A stretch of 64,000 bases of DNA from Arthrobacter echini (GCF_008107445.1 NZ_VSLD01000003.1:310001-374000), one strand, 5' to 3'. Shown: positions 30,368-41,273, numbered from the stretch's first letter. Notes: a model not told the origin generated them from the sequence alone. Numbers and translations: made by a program.

Positions 30368-31561
30368 GTGCACTCGACCGCCCTGACGCTGATCGAACTA
30401 GGCGCCATCCTCCTGTCGCTCGGTATCCTGGGGCGGCTCGCAGGCCGGATCGGGCTCTCTCCCATCCCGCTCTATCTGCTCGGCGGCCTGTTCTTCGGCC
30501 GCGGTGGATTCATCGAGCTGGAGGGTGTCCTCACCTTCAGCCAGGTGGGTAGCGAGATCGGCGTGGTGCTCCTCCTGCTCATGCTCGGCCTCGAGTACAC
30601 GGCCAAGGAACTCGTCACCGGGCTGCGGCAGTCGTGGATGGCCGGCATCGTGGATCTGGTGTTGAACTTCACGCCGGGAGCGCTCGTGGCCGTCATTCTC
30701 GGGTGGGGCCCCGTCGGCGCTCTGGTGATGGGCGGCGTCACCTACATCTCGTCCTCCGGTATCGCGGCGAAGGTCATCGGCGATCTGGGCAGGCTCGGCA
30801 ACCGTGAAACCCCCACGGTCCTGGCCATCCTCGTCTTCGAGGACCTCGCGATGGCCGTCTATCTGCCCGTCCTCACCGCTGTCCTCGCCGGGCTGAGCTT
30901 CGCCGGCGGACTCGGGACCGTGGGGATCTCCCTCCTCGTGGTCACGCTCGTGCTCGTCATCGCCCTGCGCTGGGGCAACGCGGTGTCGGCGGTGGTCGAC
31001 AGCAAGGATCGCGAGGTCTTCCTGCTGACGCTCATCGGCGCGGCCCTCCTCGTGGCCGGTATCGCCTCGGCACTCCAGGTCTCCGCCGCGGTGGGTGCCT
31101 TCCTCCTCGGCATTGCGATCTCGGGAGCGACGGCGGAGAACGCGGCGCGCGTCCTCGAACCCCTGCGCGATCTCTTCGCAGCGATCTTCTTCGTGGTCTT
31201 CGGCCTGAACACGGACCCGTCGACTATCCCGCCGGTCCTCGGGTTCGCGTTGCTGCTGGCGCTGGCGACGTCCGTCACGAAGATCATGACCGGCTGGTGG
31301 GCGGCAGGACGGCAGGGGATCGGGCGCATGGGAAGGGCGCGTGCGGGGACGGCGCTCGTGGCACGCGGTGAGTTCTCGATCGTCATTGCCGGGCTCGCCG
31401 TCGCCTCGGGAGCCGTGGTGCCGGACCTCGCGGCCCTGGCCACCACCTACGTGCTGCTGATGGCCGTCATCGGACCCGTCCTGGCCAGACTTGCCGAGCC
31501 GGGCATGGAACTCCTCGATCGCCTGACGAGGCGCGCCCTGGGTCCGCTGCCGGCCACCTGA
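30368..31561 (+). CDS. khtU: K+/H+ antiporter, CPA2 family
   Basis: 397 residues, about 12 membrane segments. CPA2 Na+(K+)/H+ exchanger fold, with LLLLMLGLEYTAKEL, the discontinuous helix ISSSGIAAKVI and VFEDLAMAVYLPVL carrying the conserved ED. No C-terminal RCK domain in the protein itself; that function is in the separate KhtT. GTG start 6 bp after khtT. Probably exports K+ under alkaline or electrophile stress. Confidence 0.9.
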   Translation: MHSTALTLIELGAILLSLGILGRLAGRIGLSPIPLYLLGGLFFGRGGFIELEGVLTFSQVGSEIGVVLLLLMLGLEYTAKELVTGLRQSWMAGIVDLVLNFTPGALVAVILGWGPVGALVMGGVTYISSSGIAAKVIGDLGRLGNRETPTVLAILVFEDLAMAVYLPVLTAVLAGLSFAGGLGTVGISLLVVTLVLVIALRWGNAVSAVVDSKDREVFLLTLIGAALLVAGIASALQVSAAVGAFLLGIAISGATAENAARVLEPLRDLFAAIFFVVFGLNTDPSTIPPVLGFALLLALATSVTKIMTGWWAAGRQGIGRMGRARAGTALVARGEFSIVIAGLAVASGAVVPDLAALATTYVLLMAVIGPVLARLAEPGMELLDRLTRRALGPLPAT

Positions 31562-31610
31562 GCCGCAGCGCGGAGCTGCGTCCTCCAGGGGTCCCGGGTC
31601 ACCTGCAGCG

Positions 31611-33206
31611 CTACCCCTGAGCTGCAGGGAGCGCCCCGAGAGCGGCCGCGAGCAACGAGCCGTCGTCCACGAGCAGGCGTGCCGCCTCGATCTCCGGCGC
31701 CAGGTAGCGGTCCGTCCCGGGCCCTGCGACGTCCTCGCGGAGCCTCGTCCGTGCCGCGGTGATCGGGACGGAGCTGCGCATCCCGCCGGTGGCTCCGGGG
31801 CGCCCGGCCGCGCCGCCGTCGCGCATGTCCAGCGCCCGTGCGGCGGTGAGGATCTCGATGGCGAGCACCCGCGTGAGCCCGTCGAGCGCCCGGCGGAGTT
31901 TCAGGCCCGCGGCCCAGCCCATGGACACATGGTCCTCCTGCATCGCGGAGGAGGGGATCGAGTCCACGGACGCCGGACTGGCGAGCCGCTTCAGCTCGGA
32001 GACGATCCCGGCCTGCGTGTACTGGGCGATCATGTGCCCGGAATCCACGCCCGGGTCATCGGCGAGGAAGGCGTTGAGCCCGTGGCTGCGGGCCTTGTCG
32101 AGGAAGCGATCGGTGCGGCGCTCGCTCATCGAGGCGACATCGGCGACGGCGATCGCGAGGAAGTCCAGTACGTAGCCGATCGGTGCGCCGTGAAAGTTCC
32201 CGTTGGACTCGATGCGGCCGTCGGGGGTGACCACCGGGTTGTCGATCGCCGACGAGAGCTCGACGGCGGCCACGGACTCGGCGTGTGCGAGGGTGGCGCG
32301 GGCGGCCCCGTGGACCTGTGGGGCGCACCGCAGGGAGTACGCGTCCTGGACGCGCGTGAAGCGGTGCCGGCCCGTCTCCGAGGTGAGCTGTTCCGCGATC
32401 AGCGGTGAACCCTCGAGCAGCGCGCGGATGGTCGCCGCGGAGGTGACCTGCCCGGGATGGGGGCGCAGGGCGTGGAGATCCGCCGCGAAGACGGCGTCGG
32501 TGCCCAGCAGACCCTCGACGCTCATGGCGGCTGCCAGATCCGCGGTGTCCAGCAGGCGGTGCAGATCCGCCGAGGCCAGGATCAGCATCCCCAGCATCCC
32601 GTCGGTGCCGTTGATGAGTGCCAGGCCCTCCTTCTCGCGGAGCTCCACGGCAGTGATGCCGGCCGCGGCGAGGGCCTCCGCCGCAGGCAGGCGGACACCG
32701 GACCGGTCGCGCACGTGGCCCTCGCCCATGAGGGCCAGGGCCACGTGGGAGAGCGGAGCGAGATCCCCGGAGCAGCCGAGTGAACCGTACTCGCCCACCT
32801 CGGGCGTGATCCCGGCGTTCAGCAGGTCCGCGTAGGCCATGGCCACGAGCGGTCGCACCCCGGTCCGGCCGGTGGCCAGTGTGGACAGCCTCCCCAGCAT
32901 CAGCCCGCGCACCACCTCGTTGTCCACGGCCGCGCCGGAGGACGCCGCGTGGCTGCGGATGAGGCTGCGCTGGAGCTGGCTGCGCTGGTGGAGCGGGATG
33001 TTCTTGGTCGCCAGGGCACCGAACCCGGTGGAGACACCGTAGTGCGGCGTGCCGTCGTCCACGAGGGCATCGATGACCGCGCGAGTTGCGGTCATGGCCT
33101 CCACGGCCTCGGCCGCCAGTTCGACGGCTGCGCCGCGCCGGGTCACGGCGACGACGTCGGCGGGGGACAGCGGGTGCGGTCCCACGATCACGGTCTGCTG
33201 GTTCAC
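31611..33206 (-). CDS. hutH: histidine ammonia-lyase
   Basis: First step of histidine breakdown: histidine to urocanate and ammonia. 531 residues. The self-made MIO prosthetic group would form in GSLGCSGDLAPLSH, a Cys-Ser-Gly instead of the usual Ala-Ser-Gly, a permitted variant. Start taken at GTG 33206 with GAGG upstream; an ATG at 33260 in the same frame would run into the operator region. Divergent from the iclR-hutUFI operon, sharing its control region. Confidence 0.95.
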   Translation of the reverse strand: MNQQTVIVGPHPLSPADVVAVTRRGAAVELAAEAVEAMTATRAVIDALVDDGTPHYGVSTGFGALATKNIPLHQRSQLQRSLIRSHAASSGAAVDNEVVRGLMLGRLSTLATGRTGVRPLVAMAYADLLNAGITPEVGEYGSLGCSGDLAPLSHVALALMGEGHVRDRSGVRLPAAEALAAAGITAVELREKEGLALINGTDGMLGMLILASADLHRLLDTADLAAAMSVEGLLGTDAVFAADLHALRPHPGQVTSAATIRALLEGSPLIAEQLTSETGRHRFTRVQDAYSLRCAPQVHGAARATLAHAESVAAVELSSAIDNPVVTPDGRIESNGNFHGAPIGYVLDFLAIAVADVASMSERRTDRFLDKARSHGLNAFLADDPGVDSGHMIAQYTQAGIVSELKRLASPASVDSIPSSAMQEDHVSMGWAAGLKLRRALDGLTRVLAIEILTAARALDMRDGGAAGRPGATGGMRSSVPITAARTRLREDVAGPGTDRYLAPEIEAARLLVDDGSLLAAALGALPAAQG

Positions 33207-33244
33207 GATGAGCCTCGGTTCCCGCGGCCGCGGCCGCTCTTGCC

Positions 33245-33268
33245 ATTGAATGAAAATCAAGTTTCAAT
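33245..33268. promoter_or_regulatory. palindromic operator, likely IclR-type
   Basis: TGAAAATCAAGTTTCA (33251-33266) has TGAAA/TTTCA arms, nested in ATTGAA (33245-33250) and TTCAAT (33263-33268). It is an AT-rich island between divergent hutH and the IclR gene, fitting an autoregulated IclR site. Confidence 0.55.
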
Positions 33269-33308
33269 AAGTGAAATACATGGAGAACCTGAAAGCAAGG
33301 ACGGCACC

Positions 33309-34048
33309 GTGGCTGAATCCTCGACCCGCACCGTGGAGCGCGCGCTCGTCCTGCTCGGTGCGGTCTGCGACGCCGGCTCGCTCTCGCTCACGGATGCTGC
33401 GCGCCGGGCCGACCTCTCGGCGTCGACGGCGCTGAGGCTCCTGCGCACCCTCGAGGGCACAGGCTTCGTGAGACGCGACACCGAGGGAGGGTATCGCCCC
33501 GGACTCCGCGTGGTTCAACTCGGAGCACAGGCACTGGGTCACGAGTCCCTCGTGTCCCTGGCCGGGCCGGCCCTCGACCGGCTGGTCGAGCTGACGGGAG
33601 AATCGGCCTATCTGAGCGTCCGGTCGCACGACGGCGCCGCCGTCTACCTGGCGATGCGCGAGGGCACGCACTCCGTCCGCCATGCGAGCTGGGTGGGGAG
33701 GAGCATCCCGCTGGAGGGAACCGCCGTCGGAGCGGTCCTCGAGGGTGAGCTGCCCGCCGAGGGTTTCGTCGCCGTGCGGAACGGCCTGCAGGCGGATGTC
33801 ACAGCCATCGCGGCGCCCGTCACGGTCGGCCACGGCGGAAGCACGCGCGTCGTCGCCGTCATCTCCGTCATCGCGCCGTCCTACCGGGTCACTCCGGAGC
33901 TCGTCGCGACGATCGGACGCCGCGTCGGAGCAGAGGCATCGACCGTCCTGGGGGGAGGGTCCGGAACATCAGCTGATCCGGCCACCACGGGGCGGACGGA
34001 CAAAGAGTACACCGGGACCGGCGGCACAGCCGCCAAGGAGGACATCGC

Positions 34049-34052
<4 letters not shown>
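33309..34052 (+). CDS. IclR-family regulator of histidine utilisation
   Basis: 247 residues. N-terminal winged helix ([30 protein letters not shown]) and IclR effector domain ([17 protein letters not shown] to IAAPVTV). GTG at 33309 with AAGGA upstream. The stop overlaps the hutU ATG (ATGA), so it is the first gene of the hut operon. Probably controls hutH and hutU, with urocanate or histidine as a likely effector (inferred). Confidence 0.9.
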
Positions 34053-35746
<1,694 letters not shown>

Positions 35747-35816
35747 CCCGTTGGACACCTGACTCCGGTCCGTCCCCGACCACCCATCACCCAGTTCCTG
35801 ATCGGAGCGTCACCAG

Positions 35817-37040
35817 ATGCCAACCACCACCGTCAGCTCACTGCTCGACACGATCGACGACGTCGGGCGTGACCCGGCCCGCGGCGGCTACTCGCGCGGC
35901 GTCCACACCCCGGCGGAGGCGACCCTGCGCGAGTGGTTCCAGGCCGAGGCCGGTCGGCGGGGCCTGGCCGTGGAGACCGATCGCAACGGGATCCTGTGGG
36001 CCTGGTGGGATGCGACAGGGACGCGCGAGGGAGCCCTCGTCACGGGCAGCCACCTCGACTCGGTGCCCGGGGGTGGCGCCTTCGACGGACCGCTCGGGGT
36101 GGCCTCGGCACTGGTCGCCCTGGACCTGCTGCGCGAGCGCGGGGTGCAGCCGCGCCGTTGCCTCGCCGTCGCCGTCTTCCCGGAGGAGGAGGGCTCGCGC
36201 TTCGGGGTGTCCTGCCTCGGCTCCCGCCTGCTCACCGGCACCCTCGATGCCGACCATGCACGCTCGCTGAAGGACGCCGACGGCACCACCTTCGCCGAGG
36301 CCTCCCGTGCCGCGGGAATCGATCCCGCGCACCTCGGCCGGGACGAGGAGGCGATCGGGCGCATCGGCGACTTCGTGGAACTCCACGTGGAGCAGGGCCG
36401 AGGACTGATCGATCTCGATTCCGCCGTCGCCATCGGTTCCACCATGCTGGGTCACGGCCGCTGGCGCCTGTCCATCACCGGCCAGGGCAACCACGCCGGC
36501 ACCACGCTCATGTCCGATCGCGCCGACCCCATGATCGCTGCGGCCCAGGTGGTCCTCGCGGCGCGGAAGATCGCTGCGGAGCAGGACGGCGCCCGGGCCA
36601 CGGTGGGCCGGCTCCAGCCGGTCCCGGGTGGGACGAACGTCATCGCGTCCCGCGTGGACCTGTGGCTCGACATCCGCCACGAGGACGACGCCGTCACGGC
36701 CACGCTCATCGAGAGGATCCACGGCCAGGCCCAGAAGATCTGCGCCTTCGAGGGCTGCCGCGCCACGCTGACCGAGGAGTCGCACAGCGGCACCGTGCAC
36801 TTCGACGGCGCCCTCCAGCGCACCCTCGGCAACGCACTGGCGCGCTCCTTCCCGGGAGCCCCGACGCTGCCCACGGGCGCAGGGCACGACGCCGGGATCC
36901 TCGGGTCCGTAGCCCCCACGGCCATGCTGTTCGTCCGCAATCCGACCGGCATCAGCCATTCGCCCGAGGAGTTCGTGGAGCGCGACGACGCCGACGCCGG
37001 CGCACTAGCGCTCGCGGATGTGCTCGAGGACCTGCTGTGA
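35817..37040 (+). CDS. M20 amidohydrolase (allantoate amidohydrolase-like) of the hut operon
   Basis: 407 residues, N-carbamoyl-amino-acid/allantoate amidohydrolase family with a two-metal site: SHLDSVPGGGAFDG, FPEEEGSRFG, ELHVEQGR, GNHAGTT and GAGHDAG. It sits between hutU and hutF, and its stop overlaps the hutF GTG. No HutG (N-formylglutamate deformylase) is present in the locus, so this protein probably hydrolyses the N-formylglutamate made by HutF. This is inference from context; the enzyme class is clear, the substrate is not. Confidence 0.85.
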   Translation: MPTTTVSSLLDTIDDVGRDPARGGYSRGVHTPAEATLREWFQAEAGRRGLAVETDRNGILWAWWDATGTREGALVTGSHLDSVPGGGAFDGPLGVASALVALDLLRERGVQPRRCLAVAVFPEEEGSRFGVSCLGSRLLTGTLDADHARSLKDADGTTFAEASRAAGIDPAHLGRDEEAIGRIGDFVELHVEQGRGLIDLDSAVAIGSTMLGHGRWRLSITGQGNHAGTTLMSDRADPMIAAAQVVLAARKIAAEQDGARATVGRLQPVPGGTNVIASRVDLWLDIRHEDDAVTATLIERIHGQAQKICAFEGCRATLTEESHSGTVHFDGALQRTLGNALARSFPGAPTLPTGAGHDAGILGSVAPTAMLFVRNPTGISHSPEEFVERDDADAGALALADVLEDLL

Positions 37041-38497
37041 CACAGCAGGTCCTCGCACAGGCGAGCGGATCCGAGGGGCTCGCTCCGGATGACCGGGCCG
37101 TCTGGTGCGAGTACGCCTGGCTCGGCACGGAGGGCATCGGTGCTGCCGTGCGCATCCAGATCGACGCCGAGGGGTACGTGAGCAGTGTGCTGCCGGGAGT
37201 ACCGGCGCAGGAGGGCGACGTGGTCCTCCAGGGGGTCGTCTTCCCCGCAGCGGCCAACGCCCACTCCCACGCCTTCCATCGCGCGCTCCGCGGACGGACC
37301 CACGACCGCGGCGGGACCTTCTGGACGTGGCGGGAGACGATGTACGCCGTGGCGGGAGCACTGACCCCGGAGCTCTACGAGGAGCTCGCCACCGCCGTCT
37401 ACGCCGAGATGGTCGCGGCGGGCTGGACGAGCGTCGCCGAGTTCCACTACGTCCACCACCTCCCGGACGGCACGCCGTACGGCCAGGGGACCGGTCAGCC
37501 CCACGCCATGGAGCTCGCCCTCGCTCGCGCCGCGGTGCGGGCCGGCATCCGCCTGACCCTGCTGGACACCTGCTATCTCGCCGGCGGCTTCGGGCAGCCG
37601 CTCGAGGACGGTCAGCGCCGGTTCTCCGACGGCACGGCCGAGCGGTGGCTCGAGCGGCTCGGCGCGTTGCGCGAGACCGTCGCCGCCCTCCACCCGGAGC
37701 ACCTGGTGTCGGTCGGCGCAGCACTGCACTCGGTCCGCGCCGTCCCCGAGCGGGACCTCGCCGTGATCGCGCACCACCTGCCGGAGGCTCTGCCGCTCCA
37801 CGTCCATCTCTCCGAGCAACCCGCGGAGAACGCGGACTGCCTCGAGGCGACGGGTCTGACGCCCACCGGCCTGCTCCACCGCCACGGACTCGTCCACGAG
37901 CGGCTGGCGGTCGTCCACGCCACCCATGCCTCCGGGGAGGACATCGATCTCCTCGGGAACGCCGGCGCCGGCGTCGTCCTGTGTCCCACCACCGAGGCGG
38001 ATCTCGCCGACGGGCTCGGCCCTGCGGGGCCCCTCCGGGTGGCCGGGGCGACGCTGGCCCTCGGCACCGACCAGCACGCCGTCATCGACCCCTGGCTGGA
38101 GCTGCGGGCCCTCGAGCACGGGGAACGGCTCCGCACCGGGACACGCGGCCACTTCGACCCGGAGATCCTGCTCGATATCGCATCGTCCGGCGGAGCGAGG
38201 GCACAGGGGCGCCGCGGTGCGGGCATCTGTCCCGGCTCGGTCGCCGATCTCATGGCCGTCGATCCACACACGATGCGCACCGCCGGTTCCACCCGGGATC
38301 AACTCGTCTACACGGCTACGGCGCAGGACGTGCGGGCCGTGGTCGTCGGGGGAGTCCTCGTGGCCCGGGACGGTGTCCACACCGCGCTCGGCGACCCGGC
38401 CGAGCTGCTGGTCGCCGCCATCGCCCGGCTGGACGGGGTGGCCCGCGACCGGACGCACCGGTTCGTCTCCGACAACCCCACGAGGGAGCACCACTGA
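37037..38497 (+). CDS. hutF: formimidoylglutamate deiminase
   Basis: Amidohydrolase-superfamily enzyme converting formiminoglutamate to N-formylglutamate and ammonia. 486 residues. Zinc/metal motif ANAHSHAFHRAL, then FWTWRETMY, HVHLSEQPAEN and HATHASGEDIDLL with the catalytic histidine, and LGTDQHAVID. GTG start overlapping the previous stop (GTGA), and stop overlapping the hutI ATG (TGATG). Confidence 0.94.
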   Translation: MTQQVLAQASGSEGLAPDDRAVWCEYAWLGTEGIGAAVRIQIDAEGYVSSVLPGVPAQEGDVVLQGVVFPAAANAHSHAFHRALRGRTHDRGGTFWTWRETMYAVAGALTPELYEELATAVYAEMVAAGWTSVAEFHYVHHLPDGTPYGQGTGQPHAMELALARAAVRAGIRLTLLDTCYLAGGFGQPLEDGQRRFSDGTAERWLERLGALRETVAALHPEHLVSVGAALHSVRAVPERDLAVIAHHLPEALPLHVHLSEQPAENADCLEATGLTPTGLLHRHGLVHERLAVVHATHASGEDIDLLGNAGAGVVLCPTTEADLADGLGPAGPLRVAGATLALGTDQHAVIDPWLELRALEHGERLRTGTRGHFDPEILLDIASSGGARAQGRRGAGICPGSVADLMAVDPHTMRTAGSTRDQLVYTATAQDVRAVVVGGVLVARDGVHTALGDPAELLVAAIARLDGVARDRTHRFVSDNPTREHH

Positions 38498-39687
38498 TGT
38501 CACTGCTCATCACCAACCTCGGTGAACTCATGACGCAGGACGCCGAGCACCGTGTCCTCCGCGACGCCGCCGTGGTCCTCGAGGGCGAGCGGATCAGCTG
38601 GATCGGCCCCGCGGCGGGAGCCCCGGCTGCGGACGAGTCCTTCGACGCGGGCGGGCGGGCCGGAGTGCCCGGCTGGGTGGACAGCCACACGCACCTCGTC
38701 TTCGCCGGCGATCGGACGGCCGAGTTCGAGGCCCGGATGGCGGGGGAGCTCTATGCCGCCGGCGGGATCTCCGTCACCGTCGAGGCGACCCGCGCCGCCA
38801 CGGACGACGAGCTCACCCGGCTCCTGCTGTCCCGCGTCGAGGAAGCGACAGCCGGCGGGACCACCTACCTCGAGACGAAGACGGGCTACGGCCTCGACGT
38901 CGGGCACGAGGCGCGCAGCGCGCGCATCGCCGCCGGGGTCGCGGACGAGGTCACCTTCCTCGGGGCGCACCTCGTGCCGAGGGACTGGGACGCCGACGAG
39001 TACACCGATCTCGTCTGCGGGCCCATGCTCGACGCCGTACGACCCTACGTCCGCTGGGCCGACGTGTTCTGCGAGGCGGGTGCCTTCACCCCGGAGCAGT
39101 CGCGGCGGGTCCTCCAGGCCTGTGCCGCGGCCGGCCTGGGCCTGCGGGTCCACGGCAACCAGCTCGGACCAGGAGCAGGCACGCGGCTCGCCGTCGAGTT
39201 CGGGGCAGCCAGCGTGGATCACGTCAACCACCTGTCCGACGCCGACGTCGACGCGCTCGGGGCCTCCTGGAGCGGAGGTGGCGCCGGCACCGTCGCCACG
39301 TGCCTCCCGGCGTGCGATCTCTCCACGCGCCAGCCGTTCCCCCCGGCGCGCAGACTGCTCGAGGCGGGAGCGCAGCTCGCGCTCGCCAGCAACTGCAATC
39401 CGGGCACGTCCTACACGAGTTCCATGGGCTTCTGCGTGGCCACGGCGGTGCTGCAGATGGGACTCACCGTGCACGAGGCGGTGCGTGCAGCCACCTTCGG
39501 GGGTGCCCTCGCCCTCCGCCGGCACACGGGCGACGACGTCGACGGGCGCAGGGCCGTCGGGTCCCTGGCCGTGGGGCACAGGGCCGACCTGCAGGTGCTG
39601 GATGCCCCGTCGGCGTCGCATCTGGCCTACCGTCCCGGGATGCCGCTCGTGCACGCCGTCTGGCGGGCCGGGGTGCGCGTCCGCTAG
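38497..39687 (+). CDS. hutI: imidazolonepropionase
   Basis: Hydrolyses imidazolonepropionate to formiminoglutamate. 396 residues. Metal-binding WVDSHTHLVFAGDR, TYLETKTGYGL, GLRVHGNQLGPG, VDHVNHLSD and ASNCNPGTSYTSSM. Last gene of the operon, followed by a hairpin. Pathway order here: HutH, HutU, HutI, HutF, then the M20 enzyme. Confidence 0.95.
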   Translation: MSLLITNLGELMTQDAEHRVLRDAAVVLEGERISWIGPAAGAPAADESFDAGGRAGVPGWVDSHTHLVFAGDRTAEFEARMAGELYAAGGISVTVEATRAATDDELTRLLLSRVEEATAGGTTYLETKTGYGLDVGHEARSARIAAGVADEVTFLGAHLVPRDWDADEYTDLVCGPMLDAVRPYVRWADVFCEAGAFTPEQSRRVLQACAAAGLGLRVHGNQLGPGAGTRLAVEFGAASVDHVNHLSDADVDALGASWSGGGAGTVATCLPACDLSTRQPFPPARRLLEAGAQLALASNCNPGTSYTSSMGFCVATAVLQMGLTVHEAVRAATFGGALALRRHTGDDVDGRRAVGSLAVGHRADLQVLDAPSASHLAYRPGMPLVHAVWRAGVRVR

Positions 39688-39706
39688 CTGCACGACCCAC
39701 GGCGGG

Positions 39707-39743
39707 GTGGTCAGCGGGGCAACTGGGAATCCCCGGCGACCAC
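39707..39743 (+). terminator. hairpin after the hut operon
   Basis: GTGGTC-AGC-GGGG (39707-39719) pairs with CCCC-GGC-GACCAC (39731-39743), 11 of 13 positions, around an 11-nt loop, 20 bp after the hutI stop. Confidence 0.55.
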
Positions 39744-39746
39744 TGG

Positions 39747-39752
39747 CATTAT
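39747..39752 (+). promoter_or_regulatory. -10 element of the CPBP protease gene
   Basis: CATTAT, 6 nt before the ATG at 39759. Confidence 0.4.
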
Positions 39753-39758
39753 GGCGCC

Positions 39759-40556
39759 ATGCCTGCCGAGCCCGCCCCGATCAGCGATCACCCGGGAGCG
39801 GCGGAGGAAGGTGTCCCGAGGCGTCTGATCACGGCCGAGGTGCTGATCGTCCTCGGGCTCTCCCTCGGGCAGTCGGGTGTCTACGCGATCGTCCGGCTTC
39901 TCGAGAAGCTGTCGCGGGGTCCGTTGGCCGGGCAGACCACCACCCTGAACCCCGTGCTGGACGAGCGCCCGTACTTCGATCTCACCTATCAACTCCTGGG
40001 GATCGTGTTCGCACTGGTGCCGGTGGCCCTGGTGCTCCTCCTGCTCAGCGGGCGCCCGACCTCGGCCGTCCACCGGCTCGGTCTCACGTTCGACCGGCCC
40101 GTGCGCACCATCGCCTTCGGTGTGGGACTCGCCGCGATCGTCGGCGTCGGTACCCTCGGGGTCTACGCCGGCGGGCGGGCACTGGGCATCACCACCGCCC
40201 TCGTTCCCGCGGCCCTCGACGACTACTGGTGGACCATCCCGGTCCTCGTCCTGTCAGCCCTCCGGCACGCGGTGCTCGAGGAGGTGATCGTGGTGGGATA
40301 CCTGTTCGTCCGGCTGCGCCAGCTCGGCTGGTCCACCCCGGTCATCATCGTGGCCAGTTCCGTCCTGCGGGGCAGCTACCACCTGTATCAGGGCTTCGGG
40401 CCGTTCATCGGCAATGTCCTGATGGGACTGTTGTTCGCCTTCTTCTACACGCGGACCCGCCGCGTGCTCCCGCTCGTCATCGCGCACGCGCTGATCGACA
40501 TCACGGGCTTCGTCGGCTTCGCCCTGCTCGGCCCGGCCATCGGGATCGGGGGCTGA
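39759..40556 (+). CDS. CPBP-family intramembrane metalloprotease
   Basis: 265 residues, about seven membrane helices. The conserved EE of the CPBP/CAAX-protease site is in AVLEEVIVVGYLF, with the arginine/histidine helix RGSYHLYQGF and N-terminal part of the third motif GNVLMGLLFAFFYTRTR, then IAHALID. The usual EExxxRG is EExxxVG here, a variant seen in some actinobacterial members. Substrate unknown; the family includes protein-processing and bacteriocin-immunity roles. Confidence 0.85.
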   Translation: MPAEPAPISDHPGAAEEGVPRRLITAEVLIVLGLSLGQSGVYAIVRLLEKLSRGPLAGQTTTLNPVLDERPYFDLTYQLLGIVFALVPVALVLLLLSGRPTSAVHRLGLTFDRPVRTIAFGVGLAAIVGVGTLGVYAGGRALGITTALVPAALDDYWWTIPVLVLSALRHAVLEEVIVVGYLFVRLRQLGWSTPVIIVASSVLRGSYHLYQGFGPFIGNVLMGLLFAFFYTRTRRVLPLVIAHALIDITGFVGFALLGPAIGIGG

Positions 40557-40581
40557 GGGTCCGCCACGGCGTATGTACGCG

Positions 40582-41223
40582 TCAGATCTCCACGCGCCGG
40601 TCACCCGTCTCGAAGACCACCGACATGATGCCGGGCGTGCCGTTCGGGGCGATCCACTGGACCTGGACGCCGTCGAGGGTCTCCTCGACCTCCGTGCCGA
40701 GCCACTCGGTGACGCGCTCCGACGATCCGGCGATGGTGAGGCAGTCGAGCTTGACGGAGGCGGCACGTGCCTTCGAGGGATGCAGGGGATCCGTGCCGTC
40801 GTCCCAGCGGAGCAGGTAGGGCACCTGCGGATCCGCGATGAGGCCCTTGATGCCGATCTGCTGCCAGGTGAGTTCCTGGCCATCGGGGAACTTGCGGTTG
40901 CCGGGTACCGCGTTGCGGCCCAGGCGCTCCTCGAAGGGGCCCAGATCGTCCACGGCCACGCACCACCCCATCCAGCCGCCGCCGGCCTCCGAGCGGGCGC
41001 GGACGGCCTGGCCGAAGGGCGCCTTGTCCGACGCCGGATGGTTCAGGACCTCCACGACCTCCAGGTACTGGCCGTTGACCAGCGGGAAGATCATGTTGCG
41101 GGTCCCGAAGCGCGGATGCACACCGCCCTTCACGGGTTCCATGTCGAGCTTGGCCGCAATCCGCTCCGCCGTTGCAGCAAGTCCATCGGGTTCACAGGCA
41201 AAAGAAACGTGGTCCAGTCTCAT
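40582..41223 (-). CDS. VOC/glyoxalase-like protein
   Basis: 213 residues. RLDHVSFACEPDGL is the opening strand and metal-ligand histidine of a VOC fold, with a second half GWMGWCVAVDDL. Resembles the Glyoxalase_3 branch, whose function is unknown. The ATG at 41223 lies 6 nt after CAAGAT on the minus strand, so the mRNA is probably leaderless. Confidence 0.82.
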   Translation of the reverse strand: MRLDHVSFACEPDGLAATAERIAAKLDMEPVKGGVHPRFGTRNMIFPLVNGQYLEVVEVLNHPASDKAPFGQAVRARSEAGGGWMGWCVAVDDLGPFEERLGRNAVPGNRKFPDGQELTWQQIGIKGLIADPQVPYLLRWDDGTDPLHPSKARAASVKLDCLTIAGSSERVTEWLGTEVEETLDGVQVQWIAPNGTPGIMSVVFETGDRRVEI

Positions 41224-41229
41224 GCCGTC

Positions 41230-41235
41230 ATCTTG
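41230..41235 (-). promoter_or_regulatory. -10 element of the VOC gene
   Basis: CAAGAT on the minus strand, 6 nt before the ATG. Confidence 0.4.
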
Positions 41236-41259
41236 GCACTAAGTGATGTGCGTCTCGAC

Positions 41260-41273
41260 TTAGGGTGCCCTAA
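41260..41273. promoter_or_regulatory. palindrome TTAGGG-TG-CCCTAA
   Basis: Perfect 6-bp arms with a 2-bp centre between the VOC gene and the SAM-IV riboswitch. It resembles half of an IdeR/DtxR iron box but lacks the full 19-bp consensus. Could be a metal or sulfur regulator site. Confidence 0.45.

Noticed and set aside
33207-33260. Upstream ATG for hutH
   Set aside because: Would add a tryptophan/arginine-rich stretch not seen in the family and place the start inside the operator; GTG 33206 has a better RBS.
41260-41273. Canonical IdeR/DtxR iron box
   Set aside because: Only 14 bp with different centre; it lacks the 19-bp TTAGGTTAGGCTAACCTAA form, and no iron genes are next to it.
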